Positions 9,216 through 19,088 of a stretch of 64,000 nt of DNA are shown in pieces. The notes under the pieces are model-generated. The model was given only the letters and a program-made list of their open reading frames with translations, ran no database searches and was not told the origin of the DNA. Numbering within the stretch: the first letter of the stretch is position 1; every line of letters starts with the position of its first letter. Origin of the DNA: an uncultured Collinsella sp. (GTDB taxonomy: Bacteria > Actinomycetota > Coriobacteriia > Coriobacteriales > Coriobacteriaceae); NCBI GenBank assembly GCA_902494085.1, contig CABURU010000002.1, positions 123,370 to 187,369 of the forward strand, written 5' to 3'. The translations under genes and the position numbers were made by a program.

Positions 9216-10235
9216 TTATAAAACGATACCGTCCATAGAGTTGGCGACATTCTCGACCAGCCCGGCGCGCACGGCTTCGGCCGCCGCGAGCGTACCGTTT
9301 TTGACAGCCTCGACCGAGGTGGCACCATGGCCGATCAGGACCACGCCGCGCAGGCCCAAAAGAATCGCGCCGCCCTTGGCGTCGCCCGAAAGTTTGGCTT
9401 TAATCTCGCGCATCTGCTTTTTGATGAGCAGCGCGGCAATCTTGGTGCCGAGCGAAGACATAAAGACACCCTTGAGCTCCTGCAACAAAAACTTGGCAGC
9501 GCCCTCGGTGGCCTTGAGCGCAATATTGCCCGACATACCATCGGCAACGACGACATCGAAGTTGCCTGAGGTGAGGTCGGTGCCCTCGCAGTTACCAACA
9601 AAGCCGGGAACGGCGGCCTTCATAGCAGGGAAACAGGCCTTGGTAAAGTTAGAACCCTTCTCGTCCTCGGTGCCGTTGGCAAGCAGGCCCACGCGAGGAT
9701 GCTCGATACCCAGGACGACGCGGGCATAGGCGCTGCCCATCTGGGCAAAACGCACCATGTCATCGACCTCGACATCGGGGTTGGCACCCATGTCGCACAG
9801 CACCGTCAGACCGCCGGCGCGATTGGGCAGCGCATTGGTCAGACAGGGGCGCACCGGCTGCTTCTTGCCTTCGGCCTGATACCTAAACGGCGTCACGTAG
9901 GCGGTGGCAGCGGCGGTCATGGCACCGGTCGAGCCGGCGGAGAAGAACGCATCCGCGTTGCCTTTCTTAATGGCGCGGCAAGAAAACACGATCGACGACT
10001 TACGCTTGGTCATCACGGCGCGAATGGGATCGTCATCCATGGCGATAACGTCAGGTGCCTCAAGGGCCTCAACACGTGCATGGGAAGCTGCAAAGGGATT
10101 GACGATTTCGGCGGGGCCAGCTGCCAAGACCTCGATATCGGGATCGGCGGCAAGCGCAGCCTCGATACCATCGAGAACAACCTGAGGTTTCTCGTCTCCG
10201 CCCACAACGTCTACACAAACGCGAACGTTACTCAT
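9216..10235 (-). CDS. plsX: Phosphate acyltransferase PlsX
   Basis: Converts acyl-ACP to acyl-phosphate for phospholipid synthesis by PlsY. The 339-residue protein shows the PlsX core: RVCVDVVGGDEKP near the N-terminus, FSAGSTGAMTAAAT, DMGANPDVEVDDM, GLLANGTEDEKGS and VADGMSGNIALKATEGAAKF. Two ATGs are available; the one at 10235 is preferred because AAGGAG lies seven bases before it, whereas the ATG at 10241 would almost touch it. Upstream is rpmF, separated by a hairpin that may attenuate plsX. Confidence 0.94.
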   Translation of the reverse strand: MSNVRVCVDVVGGDEKPQVVLDGIEAALAADPDIEVLAAGPAEIVNPFAASHARVEALEAPDVIAMDDDPIRAVMTKRKSSIVFSCRAIKKGNADAFFSAGSTGAMTAAATAYVTPFRYQAEGKKQPVRPCLTNALPNRAGGLTVLCDMGANPDVEVDDMVRFAQMGSAYARVVLGIEHPRVGLLANGTEDEKGSNFTKACFPAMKAAVPGFVGNCEGTDLTSGNFDVVVADGMSGNIALKATEGAAKFLLQELKGVFMSSLGTKIAALLIKKQMREIKAKLSGDAKGGAILLGLRGVVLIGHGATSVEAVKNGTLAAAEAVRAGLVENVANSMDGIVL

Positions 10236-10250
10236 ATACATGCTCCTTAT

Positions 10251-10282
10251 ACAAAAATGGCCGACTCATTGAGCCGGCCATT
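10251..10282 (-). terminator. Rho-independent terminator between rpmF and plsX
   Basis: On the minus strand an AATGGCCG/CGGCCATT stem (10256-10263 with 10275-10282) runs into TTTTTGT and ends at the plsX ribosome binding site. It can terminate rpmF messages and set the level of plsX read-through. Confidence 0.7.
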
Positions 10283-10322
10283 GTGGTTCCATTTGGAACG
10301 GCATCGCATCCAGAGTATACCG

Positions 10323-10502
10323 TTACTCGGTAACGATAACCTCGCGGTCCTTGTAGAAACCGCAGCTGGGGCACACGTGGTGCGGAAGCTTAACAGCGCC
10401 GCAACGGGGGCACGTGGACTGAGCCGCAGCCGAGATCTTCATGTTGGCGGAACGACGGGTGTGAGTGCGGATACGACCCTGCTTTTGTTTAGGTACGGGC
10501 AT
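10323..10502 (-). CDS. rpmF: 50S ribosomal protein L32
   Basis: Small large-subunit ribosomal protein of 59 residues. It begins MPVPKQKQGRIRTHTRRSAN and carries four cysteines as CPRC and CPSC, a zinc ribbon, followed by GFYKDREVI at the C-terminus, all typical of L32. ATG 10502 has AAGG upstream. The DUF177 (YceD) gene directly upstream is the usual operon partner. Confidence 0.95.
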   Translation of the reverse strand: MPVPKQKQGRIRTHTRRSANMKISAAAQSTCPRCGAVKLPHHVCPSCGFYKDREVIVTE

Positions 10503-10566
10503 AGTGACCTTCCTTATGAACTATCCAGTGTGGCGATTACGCGCAAGTAGCGATACTACCACAGTT

Positions 10567-11121
10567 TTACTCATCGAGCTTGAGATTCTTCAATGCTGCA
10601 AATGGATTTTCCGTGGCAGCGGCCCATTCTGCCTCTGCCTGGGCGGCGCAATCGCATTGCTCGACGTTGAGATTGCAACCGCAAGTGGGGCAAAGGCCGC
10701 GGCAATCGGGCTTGCACAGGACAACGAACGGCGTGTCCATGACGACCGCGTCGTTGATGGGCTCTCCCAGATCGACGATGCGATCCTCGCCCAGGAGCTC
10801 GTAGCCGTCTTCGTAGGCCTCGGGATCCTCGGGCTCCTCAAAGAGATAAAACTCCTCGATCTCGCCGGCGATATCAAACGAGGCGGGCTCCAGGCAACGG
10901 TCGCACTCGCCGGTGGCGTGCGCGCGAACCATGCCCGTGAGCAAGACACCGGTACCGGCATTGGTAAAGACAACGTCGTAGTCGATGCCGTCCTGTAGCT
11001 GGTACTCCTTCTCGCCCACCGTGTAGGTGGCGACATCGACCTTACCGGTCAGCGGATACGAATCTCCAGGAAACTCGAGCTGCTCGGAAAGATCGACGGT
11101 AACGCTCGGGAACTCAGCCAT
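10567..11121 (-). CDS. DUF177 (YceD family) protein, probable 23S rRNA accumulation factor
   Basis: A 184-residue protein of the YceD/DUF177 family, which in bacteria and plastids is genetically linked to L32 and 23S rRNA accumulation. It contains CDRCLEPASFDI in the middle and a C-terminal cluster CKPDCRGLCPTCGCNLNVEQCDC, probably metal-binding. The start is taken at ATG 11121, which shares its A with the stop of the upstream gene (TAATG), implying coupled translation; the open frame itself extends further. rpmF follows. Function is inferred from family context. Confidence 0.85.
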   Translation of the reverse strand: MAEFPSVTVDLSEQLEFPGDSYPLTGKVDVATYTVGEKEYQLQDGIDYDVVFTNAGTGVLLTGMVRAHATGECDRCLEPASFDIAGEIEEFYLFEEPEDPEAYEDGYELLGEDRIVDLGEPINDAVVMDTPFVVLCKPDCRGLCPTCGCNLNVEQCDCAAQAEAEWAAATENPFAALKNLKLDE

Positions 11122-11618
11122 TACCACTGACCATTCTGCTGGGCGGCACCCTCGTTGAGCTGCTGACGGCAACGGGTAACGGTGCCGGTCAGGCTCTTGA
11201 GGTTCTCCTCCAAGTGCGTAAAGACCTGCTCTGCGTAGTCCTCGGCAGCATAACGCGTCTCGCGCTCGTACTGCTGGGCACGATCGCGGATGTCGTCGGC
11301 CTGCTGCTGCGCAAGGCGGACGATCTCCTGCTCACCGGCAATGGTGAGGGCCTGCTGCTGAGCGTCGGCGATGATGGAATCGGCCTGAGCGGCGGCGGAA
11401 GCCATAAGCTCCTCGCGCTCCTTAAGGATACGGCGGGACTTCTGCCACTCCTCGGGATAGCTCATGCGGATCTCGTCGAGGATGTTGAAGAACACGTCGG
11501 CGTCGATGACCTTGAACTGAGCGTTCTTGCCGAAAGGCGGCTTGGCTTCCTCGATCAGCCCTTCGAGCTCATCGACCAAGCTGACGATCCTATCGCCAGG
11601 AAAATTCTCGCCCGGCAT
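11121..11618 (-). CDS. Coiled-coil protein, DivIVA/ATP-synthase-b-like, unknown function
   Basis: A 165-residue soluble protein. Residues 10-50 are mixed, and residues 55-140 are a long Glu/Gln/Ala-rich coiled coil (LKEREELMASAAAQADSIIADAQQQ...). No membrane segment is visible. Related proteins are found beside DUF177 and coaD in Coriobacteriia and are usually named cell-division-initiation or ATPase-like proteins, but no biochemical role follows from this. ATG 11618 has AGGAG at the right spacing, so the two upstream ATGs are ignored. It overlaps the DUF177 start by one base. Confidence 0.75.
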   Translation of the reverse strand: MPGENFPGDRIVSLVDELEGLIEEAKPPFGKNAQFKVIDADVFFNILDEIRMSYPEEWQKSRRILKEREELMASAAAQADSIIADAQQQALTIAGEQEIVRLAQQQADDIRDRAQQYERETRYAAEDYAEQVFTHLEENLKSLTGTVTRCRQQLNEGAAQQNGQW

Positions 11619-11686
11619 CCGGTCTCCTTTCATAGGTAACATATCATCGTGCTAGTTTACCACATGCCACCAGGCAATAAGAAACG

Positions 11687-12184
11687 TCACGAAAAGCGAT
11701 GTTTGAGCGCTTCGACCACGTTGGACGGGACAAACGTCGATACGTCACTGCCGAGCGAGGCGATCTGGCGAACGACCGAGCTCGAGATATAGCCGTACTG
11801 CGGCGCACTCATGACAAAGATGGACTCCAGCTCGCTATCCAGGCGATAGTTAAGGTCGGCCTGCTGCAGCTCATACTCAAAGTCGGTCATGGCGCGCAGA
11901 CCCTTGACCACGGCCCCCGCCCCCTGCTCACGAGCGAAGTCGACCAAGAGGCCGGTAAAGGGCAGGACCTCGACGCCGTCGATATCACCGAGCGCCTCGC
12001 GGGCCAGCGCCACGCGCTCATCGAGCATAAACGTGGTGCCCACACCGTTTTTACCCTGCGACTCGGCAACAGCGACGATCACGCTGGGAAAGATGCGGCG
12101 GGCGCGGCGGATCACATCGATATGGCCAAACGTGATGGGATCGAAGGTGCCCGGGACGATCACGCGGTTGATGGTGTCATTCAT
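11687..12184 (-). CDS. coaD: Phosphopantetheine adenylyltransferase
   Basis: Transfers AMP to 4'-phosphopantetheine, the penultimate step of coenzyme A synthesis. The 165 residues contain the nucleotidyltransferase motif GTFDPITFGHIDVI, the substrate loop GLRAMTDFEYELQQADLNYRL and the ATP-binding YGYISSSVVRQIA. ATG 12184 follows AGGAGG by six bases and lies inside the last codons of rsmD (8-base overlap). The rsmD-coaD order is widespread. Confidence 0.95.
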   Translation of the reverse strand: MNDTINRVIVPGTFDPITFGHIDVIRRARRIFPSVIVAVAESQGKNGVGTTFMLDERVALAREALGDIDGVEVLPFTGLLVDFAREQGAGAVVKGLRAMTDFEYELQQADLNYRLDSELESIFVMSAPQYGYISSSVVRQIASLGSDVSTFVPSNVVEALKHRFS

Positions 12185-12833
12185 GGGCGTCCTCCTGAAA
12201 CGTCGCGGCATCGTTGTTGTCAGCATCCGTGCCGGCGCTATCGCCCTCACCGTCGTCATCGCCGACCCAACGGAGCAGGTCGACCGAGGTAATGCCGTAG
12301 CGCTTCTCACGTACAGTCTCAAAGTCTGCCGGATGCGCGCCCGCATCGGCGGCGGCATGCTCAAACAGGACGTAAGCGCCAGACGCAAGCAGACCCTGCT
12401 GGGCCAGATTCTGCAGCAGTTCCTCGACCGGCTCGGCACCAAAAGCATAGGGCGGGTCGAGCAGGACCAGATCAAAGGGGCCGCCCGGTACACGACCGCG
12501 TGAGGCACTCGTCAGCATGTCGCCCGTGACCACGCGCCAACGCGCACGGTCACGGCAGAGCGACTCGATATTCTTGGTAATGAGCCGCGCGGCGTTGCGA
12601 TCGATCTCAAACGTCGTGAGCGAGCGGGCCCCACGAGAGAGCATCTCTAACCCTAAGGCACCGGAGCCGCCAAAGGCGTCCAGAACACGAACCTCGTCCA
12701 AATCGAAATCGAATGCCGACATGACCATAGATGCGCACGCCTCGCGCACGCGATCAGTCGTGGGGCGGGTGACATCGCGACCACGGGGCTCCTCGATCTT
12801 ACGACCGCGCCATTCGCCGCCGATGATTCTCAT
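12177..12833 (-). CDS. rsmD: 16S rRNA (guanine(966)-N(2))-methyltransferase RsmD
   Basis: SAM-dependent enzyme that modifies G966 of 16S rRNA. The 218-residue protein starts MRIIGGEWRGRKI, has the RPTTDRVREA motif, the SAM-binding DAFGGSGALGLE and the catalytic LLDPPYAF (DPPY). The C-terminal 25 residues are an acidic, low-complexity extension not needed for the fold. It overlaps recG by four bases upstream and coaD by eight downstream. Confidence 0.93.
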   Translation of the reverse strand: MRIIGGEWRGRKIEEPRGRDVTRPTTDRVREACASMVMSAFDFDLDEVRVLDAFGGSGALGLEMLSRGARSLTTFEIDRNAARLITKNIESLCRDRARWRVVTGDMLTSASRGRVPGGPFDLVLLDPPYAFGAEPVEELLQNLAQQGLLASGAYVLFEHAAADAGAHPADFETVREKRYGITSVDLLRWVGDDDGEGDSAGTDADNNDAATFQEDAHE

Positions 12834-15007
12834 CCTCCGCTGACCTCCTTAAAGATATGTCGATAACGCATGGCGACCGCGTCGCGCAAGGGACGCGTCG
12901 CCACAGAGTCAAGGTTGCAAGCATACCGCAAGAGCTCGACCGCGTCCAAATGGGCCCACTCGATCAGCTCCTCGTCGGCGTCCAGGTCGACAAAGCGCAG
13001 GGTCACACCACCATGCTGGCGATAACCCAGGATCTCGCCTTCATGGCGCAGGCGCAGGTCCATCTGGGCGAGCGTAAAGCCGTCCGAGGTCTTTTCGAGC
13101 GACTGGAGACGGTCTTGTGCCGCCGATGCGCCGCCGTTGCCCTTGGAGTGCGTCATGACCAGGCACGTGCCCGACACGCTGCCACGGCCCACGCGACCGC
13201 GCAGCTGGTGCAGGGCAGCCAAACCAAAGCGCTCGCCGTTCTCGATGACCATGACGGTGGCGTTGGGCACGTCGACGCCCACCTCGACCACCGTAGTCGA
13301 GACGAGCACGTCAATCTCGCCACGCTTGAAGGCATCGATAACCTGGTCCTTCTCCCCCGCCGGCATGCGGCCGTGAAGGCGCTCGACGGTAAGCCCCGGC
13401 AACGCAAGACGCAGTCGGTCGAGCTCGGTTGCCGTATCGTGCAGCGGCACGGGGACGGTTACGCGGCCCTCGTCGTCGCGGGCAATACCGGGCACGTCTT
13501 CCAGCTCATCGGCCGAGTCACTCGGCTCCACGAGCGGACAAATCACGTAGGCCTGCTGACCCTTTTCATGCGCCTCGCGGATGGCGCCATAGGCGAGGTC
13601 ACGGCTCGACTCGGTGAGCACGCGTGTCGTCACGCCAGCACCCGGGACGGGCCGATGGCGAATGATGCTCGTGTCCAGATCGCCGTAGACCGAAAGTGCC
13701 AGCGTACGCGGGATGGGCGTCGCCGTCATAACGAGCAGATCGGCACCCGGTCCCTTCGCGCGCAGGGCGTTGCGTTGGCCCACACCAAACCGGTGCTGTT
13801 CATCGATGACCACGAGCGACAGATGCTTGAACGCAACGTTATCCGAAAGAACCGCGTGGGTGCCAAAGAGCACGTCAAGCTCGCCCGATTCCAGCTGTGC
13901 ATGGATGCGCTCGCGCTCTGCGGCCGGCGTGGCACCCGTCAGAAGTGCCCAGGACATGCCGGCCTGGGAGAGCAGAGGGCCGGTCTTATCGGCATATTGG
14001 CGCGCCAGCACGCCCGTGGGCGCCATAACGCAGGCCTGCGTGCCGCTATCGGCAGCCACAGCCAGCGCGCAGGCGGCAACGGCGGTCTTACCGGTACCGA
14101 CATCACCCAGCAGCAGGCGGTTCATCACGCGCCCACCATCGCACATATCGCGCAGGATATCCTGGAACGCGGCCTCCTGCTCGTCGCTCAGCGAAAACGG
14201 CAGGGCCTGCTTGAGCGCGGCCAGGTGCTCGCCCGCGGTGTGGGCATAGGGAACCACATCGACCAGCCCGCCGACGTTGCGCAGGCGCAGCGCCAGCTGC
14301 AGGTAGAGGCACTCCTCGTAGGCAAGCCGTGCGCGCGCGATATCGCGCTCTGCCATACTCGATGGAAAGTGGATCGAACGCAACGCGCGGGCATTGCTCA
14401 TGAGCTTCCGCTTTGCGCGCAGCGGCGCGGGAATCGGATCGAACGGATTGCCGACGACCTCGAGCGCGCCGCTTACGATGCGGCGCATCCACGCCTGGCT
14501 CACGCCATCGCTCACGTAATGGACCGGCAGGATGGTGCCCGCAGCACGCCCGTCATCGAGCTTTTCAAAGTGCGGCGAGGCCATCTGCTTAAAACCGTAG
14601 GCAAACTCAACCTTGCCCATCACGGCCAGGCGGTCGCCCTGCTTAAGCTGCTGGGCAATCCAGGGCTGGCGGAAAAAGGCGACCTGCAGCACGCCCGTCT
14701 CGTCAACGAGTGAGACCTCGGTCACCTGCATGCGCGGACGCGGCTGTTTTTGGACGATACGGTCGACCGTGGCGATGATGGTGCACACAGTACCGATGGG
14801 CGCCATCTCGATAGACCAAGAACGGGTAAAGTCCAGGTATCGATGAGGGATATGGAGAAGGAGGTCCCCCACCGTCCGAATTCCCAGACGGCGAAGGGCC
14901 TCCTCACGTTTACCCGAAACATATTTGAGTCGCGCGATATCCTCGTCGAGCGCATTGCTCTGGGCAAAGCGCTCCGAGACGCGCGGCACGGAGCACAGCT
15001 CGGACAT
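12830..15007 (-). CDS. recG: ATP-dependent DNA helicase RecG
   Basis: Branch-migration helicase for stalled forks and Holliday junctions. The 725 residues comprise the N-terminal wedge/OB region (residues 1-220), then helicase motifs GDVGTGKTAVAACAL (Walker A), VVIDEQHRFGVGQR (motif II), MTATPIPRTLA and the TRG-like C-terminal part (LRGRVGRGSVSGTCLVMTHS). Its stop overlaps the rsmD start. The start ATG 15007 has only a weak AGG upstream. Confidence 0.95.
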   Translation of the reverse strand: MSELCSVPRVSERFAQSNALDEDIARLKYVSGKREEALRRLGIRTVGDLLLHIPHRYLDFTRSWSIEMAPIGTVCTIIATVDRIVQKQPRPRMQVTEVSLVDETGVLQVAFFRQPWIAQQLKQGDRLAVMGKVEFAYGFKQMASPHFEKLDDGRAAGTILPVHYVSDGVSQAWMRRIVSGALEVVGNPFDPIPAPLRAKRKLMSNARALRSIHFPSSMAERDIARARLAYEECLYLQLALRLRNVGGLVDVVPYAHTAGEHLAALKQALPFSLSDEQEAAFQDILRDMCDGGRVMNRLLLGDVGTGKTAVAACALAVAADSGTQACVMAPTGVLARQYADKTGPLLSQAGMSWALLTGATPAAERERIHAQLESGELDVLFGTHAVLSDNVAFKHLSLVVIDEQHRFGVGQRNALRAKGPGADLLVMTATPIPRTLALSVYGDLDTSIIRHRPVPGAGVTTRVLTESSRDLAYGAIREAHEKGQQAYVICPLVEPSDSADELEDVPGIARDDEGRVTVPVPLHDTATELDRLRLALPGLTVERLHGRMPAGEKDQVIDAFKRGEIDVLVSTTVVEVGVDVPNATVMVIENGERFGLAALHQLRGRVGRGSVSGTCLVMTHSKGNGGASAAQDRLQSLEKTSDGFTLAQMDLRLRHEGEILGYRQHGGVTLRFVDLDADEELIEWAHLDAVELLRYACNLDSVATRPLRDAVAMRYRHIFKEVSGG

Positions 15008-15016
15008 AGGCAGAGC

Positions 15017-16678
15017 CTACTCGATCGAGAAGATCACGGGATAGAGCGGCTGCTCGCCACGATGGGCGTCGATCTCCAGATCGGGCTGAGCCTCCTCGAT
15101 GGCGTCGACGATCTCCTGGAAGGCCTCGTCGGATAGCTCCTCGCCGGCCAGAATCGTCAGCGCGTCGCCTTCCTCTTCCTCCTGCATGCGGTTGATGCAG
15201 TCGAGCGTGACCTGCTTCACGTCGGAACCGACCACGTCGATGGAGCCGGCGATGATGCCCATGACGTCACCGGAGTGAATCGGAGAGCCGTCCGAGGCGC
15301 TGGAGTCGCGCACGGCGCGGGTGACCTCGCCATCGCGGACCTCGCTGATGGCGTCAACCATGGCGGCAACGGCGTCCTCGAGCTCAGAATCGGGCAGGAC
15401 GGCGAACAGCGCGGAGAACGCCTGCGGGACGGTCTTGGTGGGAACGACGGCGACCTTCTTGTCGGTGCAGGCAGAGGCTGCGGCCTCGGCAGCCATGCGG
15501 ATGTTGCCGTTATTGGGCAGGATGATGACCGAGGTCGCGTTGACCTGGTCGACGGCGCCCAACAGGTCGGCGGTCGAGGGGTTCATGGTCTGGCCACCCG
15601 AGACGATCACGTCAACGCCGAGGGACTTGAGGATGTCGGCCTCACCGGAACCGGCGGCAACGGCGACAAAGCCCAGGGCCTTCGCGGGCTCGGCGGCCTT
15701 CTCCTGATCCTCGTGGATCTTAGCGGTACGGTCGTGGGCCTCCATCTCCATGTTGTGGATAAAGACCTCATAGATCTGACCAAGCTGCAGCATGTGCTCG
15801 AGCACCAGGTTGGGGGTGTTGGAGTGCACGTGGATCTTGTAGTCGGGATAGGCACCCACGAGCAACTCGCAGTCGCCCATAGAGCCCAAGAACTTAAGGC
15901 ACTCGTCCTCGTCAAACGGGGCATCGGCCTTAAAGAGGAACTCGTTGCAGTAGCGGAACTCCGAGCCCTCCCAGTCATCGTTGGCCTCGATCTCAACGCG
16001 ACCGAGGGCCGCATCGCGGGCAGAGCCGGCAGAATCAAACGTGGCGGAGAAATCCTCGACAACGGTGCTACGGCCGAGCGCGGCGGCAACAAAGTTCTCC
16101 AGGAAGATGGCAAAGCCAAAGGCGCCGGAGTCGACCACGCCGTTCTCCTTCAGAACCGGCAGCAGGTCGGGCGTGCGGGCGACAGACTGGTAGGCCTCGA
16201 CGACGATGGCATCGAGCGCGTCCTCGGCCGAGAACTTCTTCTTCTCGCACTCATCGGCCTTGGTCGAGACATCGCGCAGGACCGTGAGGATCGTGCCCTC
16301 GATGGGCTTGCGGACAGCCTGGAAGGCGACCTTGACGGCGCGACGGAAGGCGAAGGCAATGTTGGCGGACGTAATGGGCTCATCGGCAGAGACAAGGCCC
16401 TCGGCCACGCCGCGCAGAATTTGCGACGTGATGACGCCGGAGTTACCGCGGGCGCCCATAAGGGAGCCGTGGGTGATGGCGCCTGCGATGGCCTCCATGT
16501 CGGCATCGGCAGGAAGAGCGGAGAGCTCCTTGGTCACCGAGGCGAGCGTGAGCGACATGTTGGTACCGGTGTCGCCGTCGGGTACGGGGAAGACGTTGAG
16601 CTTGTTGATCTCCTCGGCCTTGTCGGAAACAGCAGCCGCAGCGATCGGAAAACAGGTGCGAATGGTCTTTGCAATCAT
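15017..16678 (-). CDS. fakA: Fatty acid kinase catalytic subunit, DhaL/DAK2 domain (FakA/YloV)
   Basis: Phosphorylates fatty acids held by FakB partners, feeding exogenous lipids into PlsX/PlsY chemistry. The 553-residue protein opens with the DhaL-like nucleotide domain (INKLNVFPVPDGDTGTNMSLTL, then GSLMGARGNSGVI), followed by the central and C-terminal DegV-like FakA regions (SGGQTMNPSTADLL, ILPNNGNIRMAAEAA). The Asp23-family gene lies directly upstream and recG downstream, the usual Gram-positive arrangement. Confidence 0.9.
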   Translation of the reverse strand: MIAKTIRTCFPIAAAAVSDKAEEINKLNVFPVPDGDTGTNMSLTLASVTKELSALPADADMEAIAGAITHGSLMGARGNSGVITSQILRGVAEGLVSADEPITSANIAFAFRRAVKVAFQAVRKPIEGTILTVLRDVSTKADECEKKKFSAEDALDAIVVEAYQSVARTPDLLPVLKENGVVDSGAFGFAIFLENFVAAALGRSTVVEDFSATFDSAGSARDAALGRVEIEANDDWEGSEFRYCNEFLFKADAPFDEDECLKFLGSMGDCELLVGAYPDYKIHVHSNTPNLVLEHMLQLGQIYEVFIHNMEMEAHDRTAKIHEDQEKAAEPAKALGFVAVAAGSGEADILKSLGVDVIVSGGQTMNPSTADLLGAVDQVNATSVIILPNNGNIRMAAEAAASACTDKKVAVVPTKTVPQAFSALFAVLPDSELEDAVAAMVDAISEVRDGEVTRAVRDSSASDGSPIHSGDVMGIIAGSIDVVGSDVKQVTLDCINRMQEEEEGDALTILAGEELSDEAFQEIVDAIEEAQPDLEIDAHRGEQPLYPVIFSIE

Positions 16679-16705
16679 GGGTATTTGAATCTCCGTTTTC
16701 GGATG

Positions 16706-17062
16706 CTAGTTCAGACGGCTCTTGAGCGCGTCGATATGGATGCCGATCTTAAGGCTGGCGGGATCGATCTGGGCGATCTCCTGCAGAGTGAAGGCAACGG
16801 AGCTCGAAAGATTGTGGCAGACGGACTTCATGTTGACGCCGTTCTCGAGCACGACGTGAAGATCGACCGTAAGGCCGTTCTCGTCGGCGGAGACAAGCAC
16901 GCCCTTGCGGAGGCGCTGACCGGCAAGCAGGCGCACGCTCTCGGCGCCCTGGAGCTGCTCGGCCATACCGACGACGCCATAGCACGTCATCGCGGCATAA
17001 CCGGCAATATCGGCAATAACGTCGTTCGAGACGCTCAGGCTGCCGTTAATGGTCTCAGACAC
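16706..17062 (-). CDS. Asp23/Gls24 family envelope stress protein (YloU)
   Basis: A 118-residue protein of the Asp23/Gls24 family, small proteins that associate with the cell envelope. It reads VSETINGSLSVSNDVIADIAGYAAMTCYGVVGMAEQ..., with the family's IAGYAA...GVVGM and a C-terminal amphipathic segment. The start is put at GTG 17062, seven bases after AAAGGAG; the ATG at 17113 is unlikely. It precedes fakA with a 27-base gap. A moderate -10-like TAGAAT lies at 17120-17125 on the minus strand. Confidence 0.88.
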   Translation of the reverse strand: MSETINGSLSVSNDVIADIAGYAAMTCYGVVGMAEQLQGAESVRLLAGQRLRKGVLVSADENGLTVDLHVVLENGVNMKSVCHNLSSSVAFTLQEIAQIDPASLKIGIHIDALKSRLN

Positions 17063-17221
17063 AAGAATCTCCTTTTCTTGGTGCTCGCGGCACCATGTCG
17101 TGGGAGCAATCATTGCAATATTCTACAACGACCGCGCCATGTTGAGGTGGCGGGCCTCGGGATTACATCCTCGACACGAAATGTTGATACGGTAACGTTC
17201 ACGAACGGCGATCGCGGCATG

Positions 17222-17251
17222 AAAAAACCCGCCGCATAAGCGACGGGTTTT
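17222..17251 (-). terminator. Terminator downstream of the tRNA-Asn pair
   Basis: AAAACCCG/CGGGTTTT stem (17224-17231 with 17244-17251) followed on the minus strand by a T-run, placed just after the second tRNA-Asn. A classic intrinsic terminator. Confidence 0.8.
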
Positions 17252-17257
17252 ACAACC

Positions 17258-17332
17258 TGGCTCCCCGGGTAGGACTCGAACCTACAACAGCGCGGTTAAC
17301 AGCCGCGTGCTCTACCATTGAGCTACCGAGGA
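17258..17332 (-). tRNA. tRNA-Asn (GTT), copy 2
   Basis: Cloverleaf with acceptor TCCTCGG/CCGGGGA, D arm TAGCTCAATGGTAGAGCA, anticodon GTT in the CTGTTAA loop, T arm GTAGGTTCGAGTCCTAC and an encoded CCA. Identical to the upstream copy across the mature part. Confidence 0.96.
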
Positions 17333-17364
17333 ATTTAAAGCCCAACGGAAAGGGCTGGAAATTC

Positions 17365-17439
17365 TGGCTCCCCGGGTAGGACTCGAACCTACAACAGCGC
17401 GGTTAACAGCCGCGTGCTCTACCATTGAGCTACCGAGGA
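17365..17439 (-). tRNA. tRNA-Asn (GTT), copy 1
   Basis: Same sequence as the copy 32 bases downstream, including the GTT anticodon and encoded CCA. The two form a small tandem unit served by one promoter and one terminator. Confidence 0.96.
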
Positions 17440-17469
17440 ATAGGTGCGTGCTCTCAAGCAACGAAGTTT

Positions 17470-17497
17470 ATTATACGGACGATCTGGCGAAGGGCAA
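17470..17497 (-). promoter_or_regulatory. Promoter of the tRNA-Asn pair
   Basis: On the minus strand TTGCCC (17492-17497), a 16-base spacer and a consensus TATAAT (17470-17475) lie about 30 bases before the first tRNA-Asn. Confidence 0.65.
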
Positions 17498-17532
17498 GAA
17501 CTTTTTTTAAGAAATTTTCCGACCCAGTCATT

Positions 17533-17577
17533 GGAGACGTTCTTAAACGACCAGTCATTCAAGAACGTCCCCAACGA
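17533..17577. repeat. Intergenic inverted repeat between tRNA-Asn promoter and rpoD terminator
   Basis: Two 14-base arms, TTGGAGACGTTCTT and AAGAACGTCCCCAA, are complementary with one mismatch around a 16-base loop; a short direct repeat CCAGTCATT also occurs. Placement is between two transcription units. Its role is unknown. Confidence 0.5.
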
Positions 17578-17587
17578 CTACATGAAA

Positions 17588-17617
17588 GCGCCCTCAAGCG
17601 GATGTGCTTGAGGGCGC
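17588..17617 (-). terminator. Terminator of rpoD
   Basis: A 12-bp perfect stem GCGCCCTCAAGC/GCTTGAGGGCGC (17588-17599 with 17606-17617) directly after the rpoD stop, followed on the minus strand by TTTCATG. Confidence 0.7.
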
Positions 17618-17628
17618 CTCTTGCTTGA

Positions 17629-18978
<1,350 letters not shown>

Positions 18979-19088
18979 AGATTCTCCCTTCATAGTCCAC
19001 AGGACTCATTACTTTAGCACACACATTGACGTCTATACCCAAAAAGAGGACTGGATATAGGCGAGAATACGCTGGTTGACCACAACAT

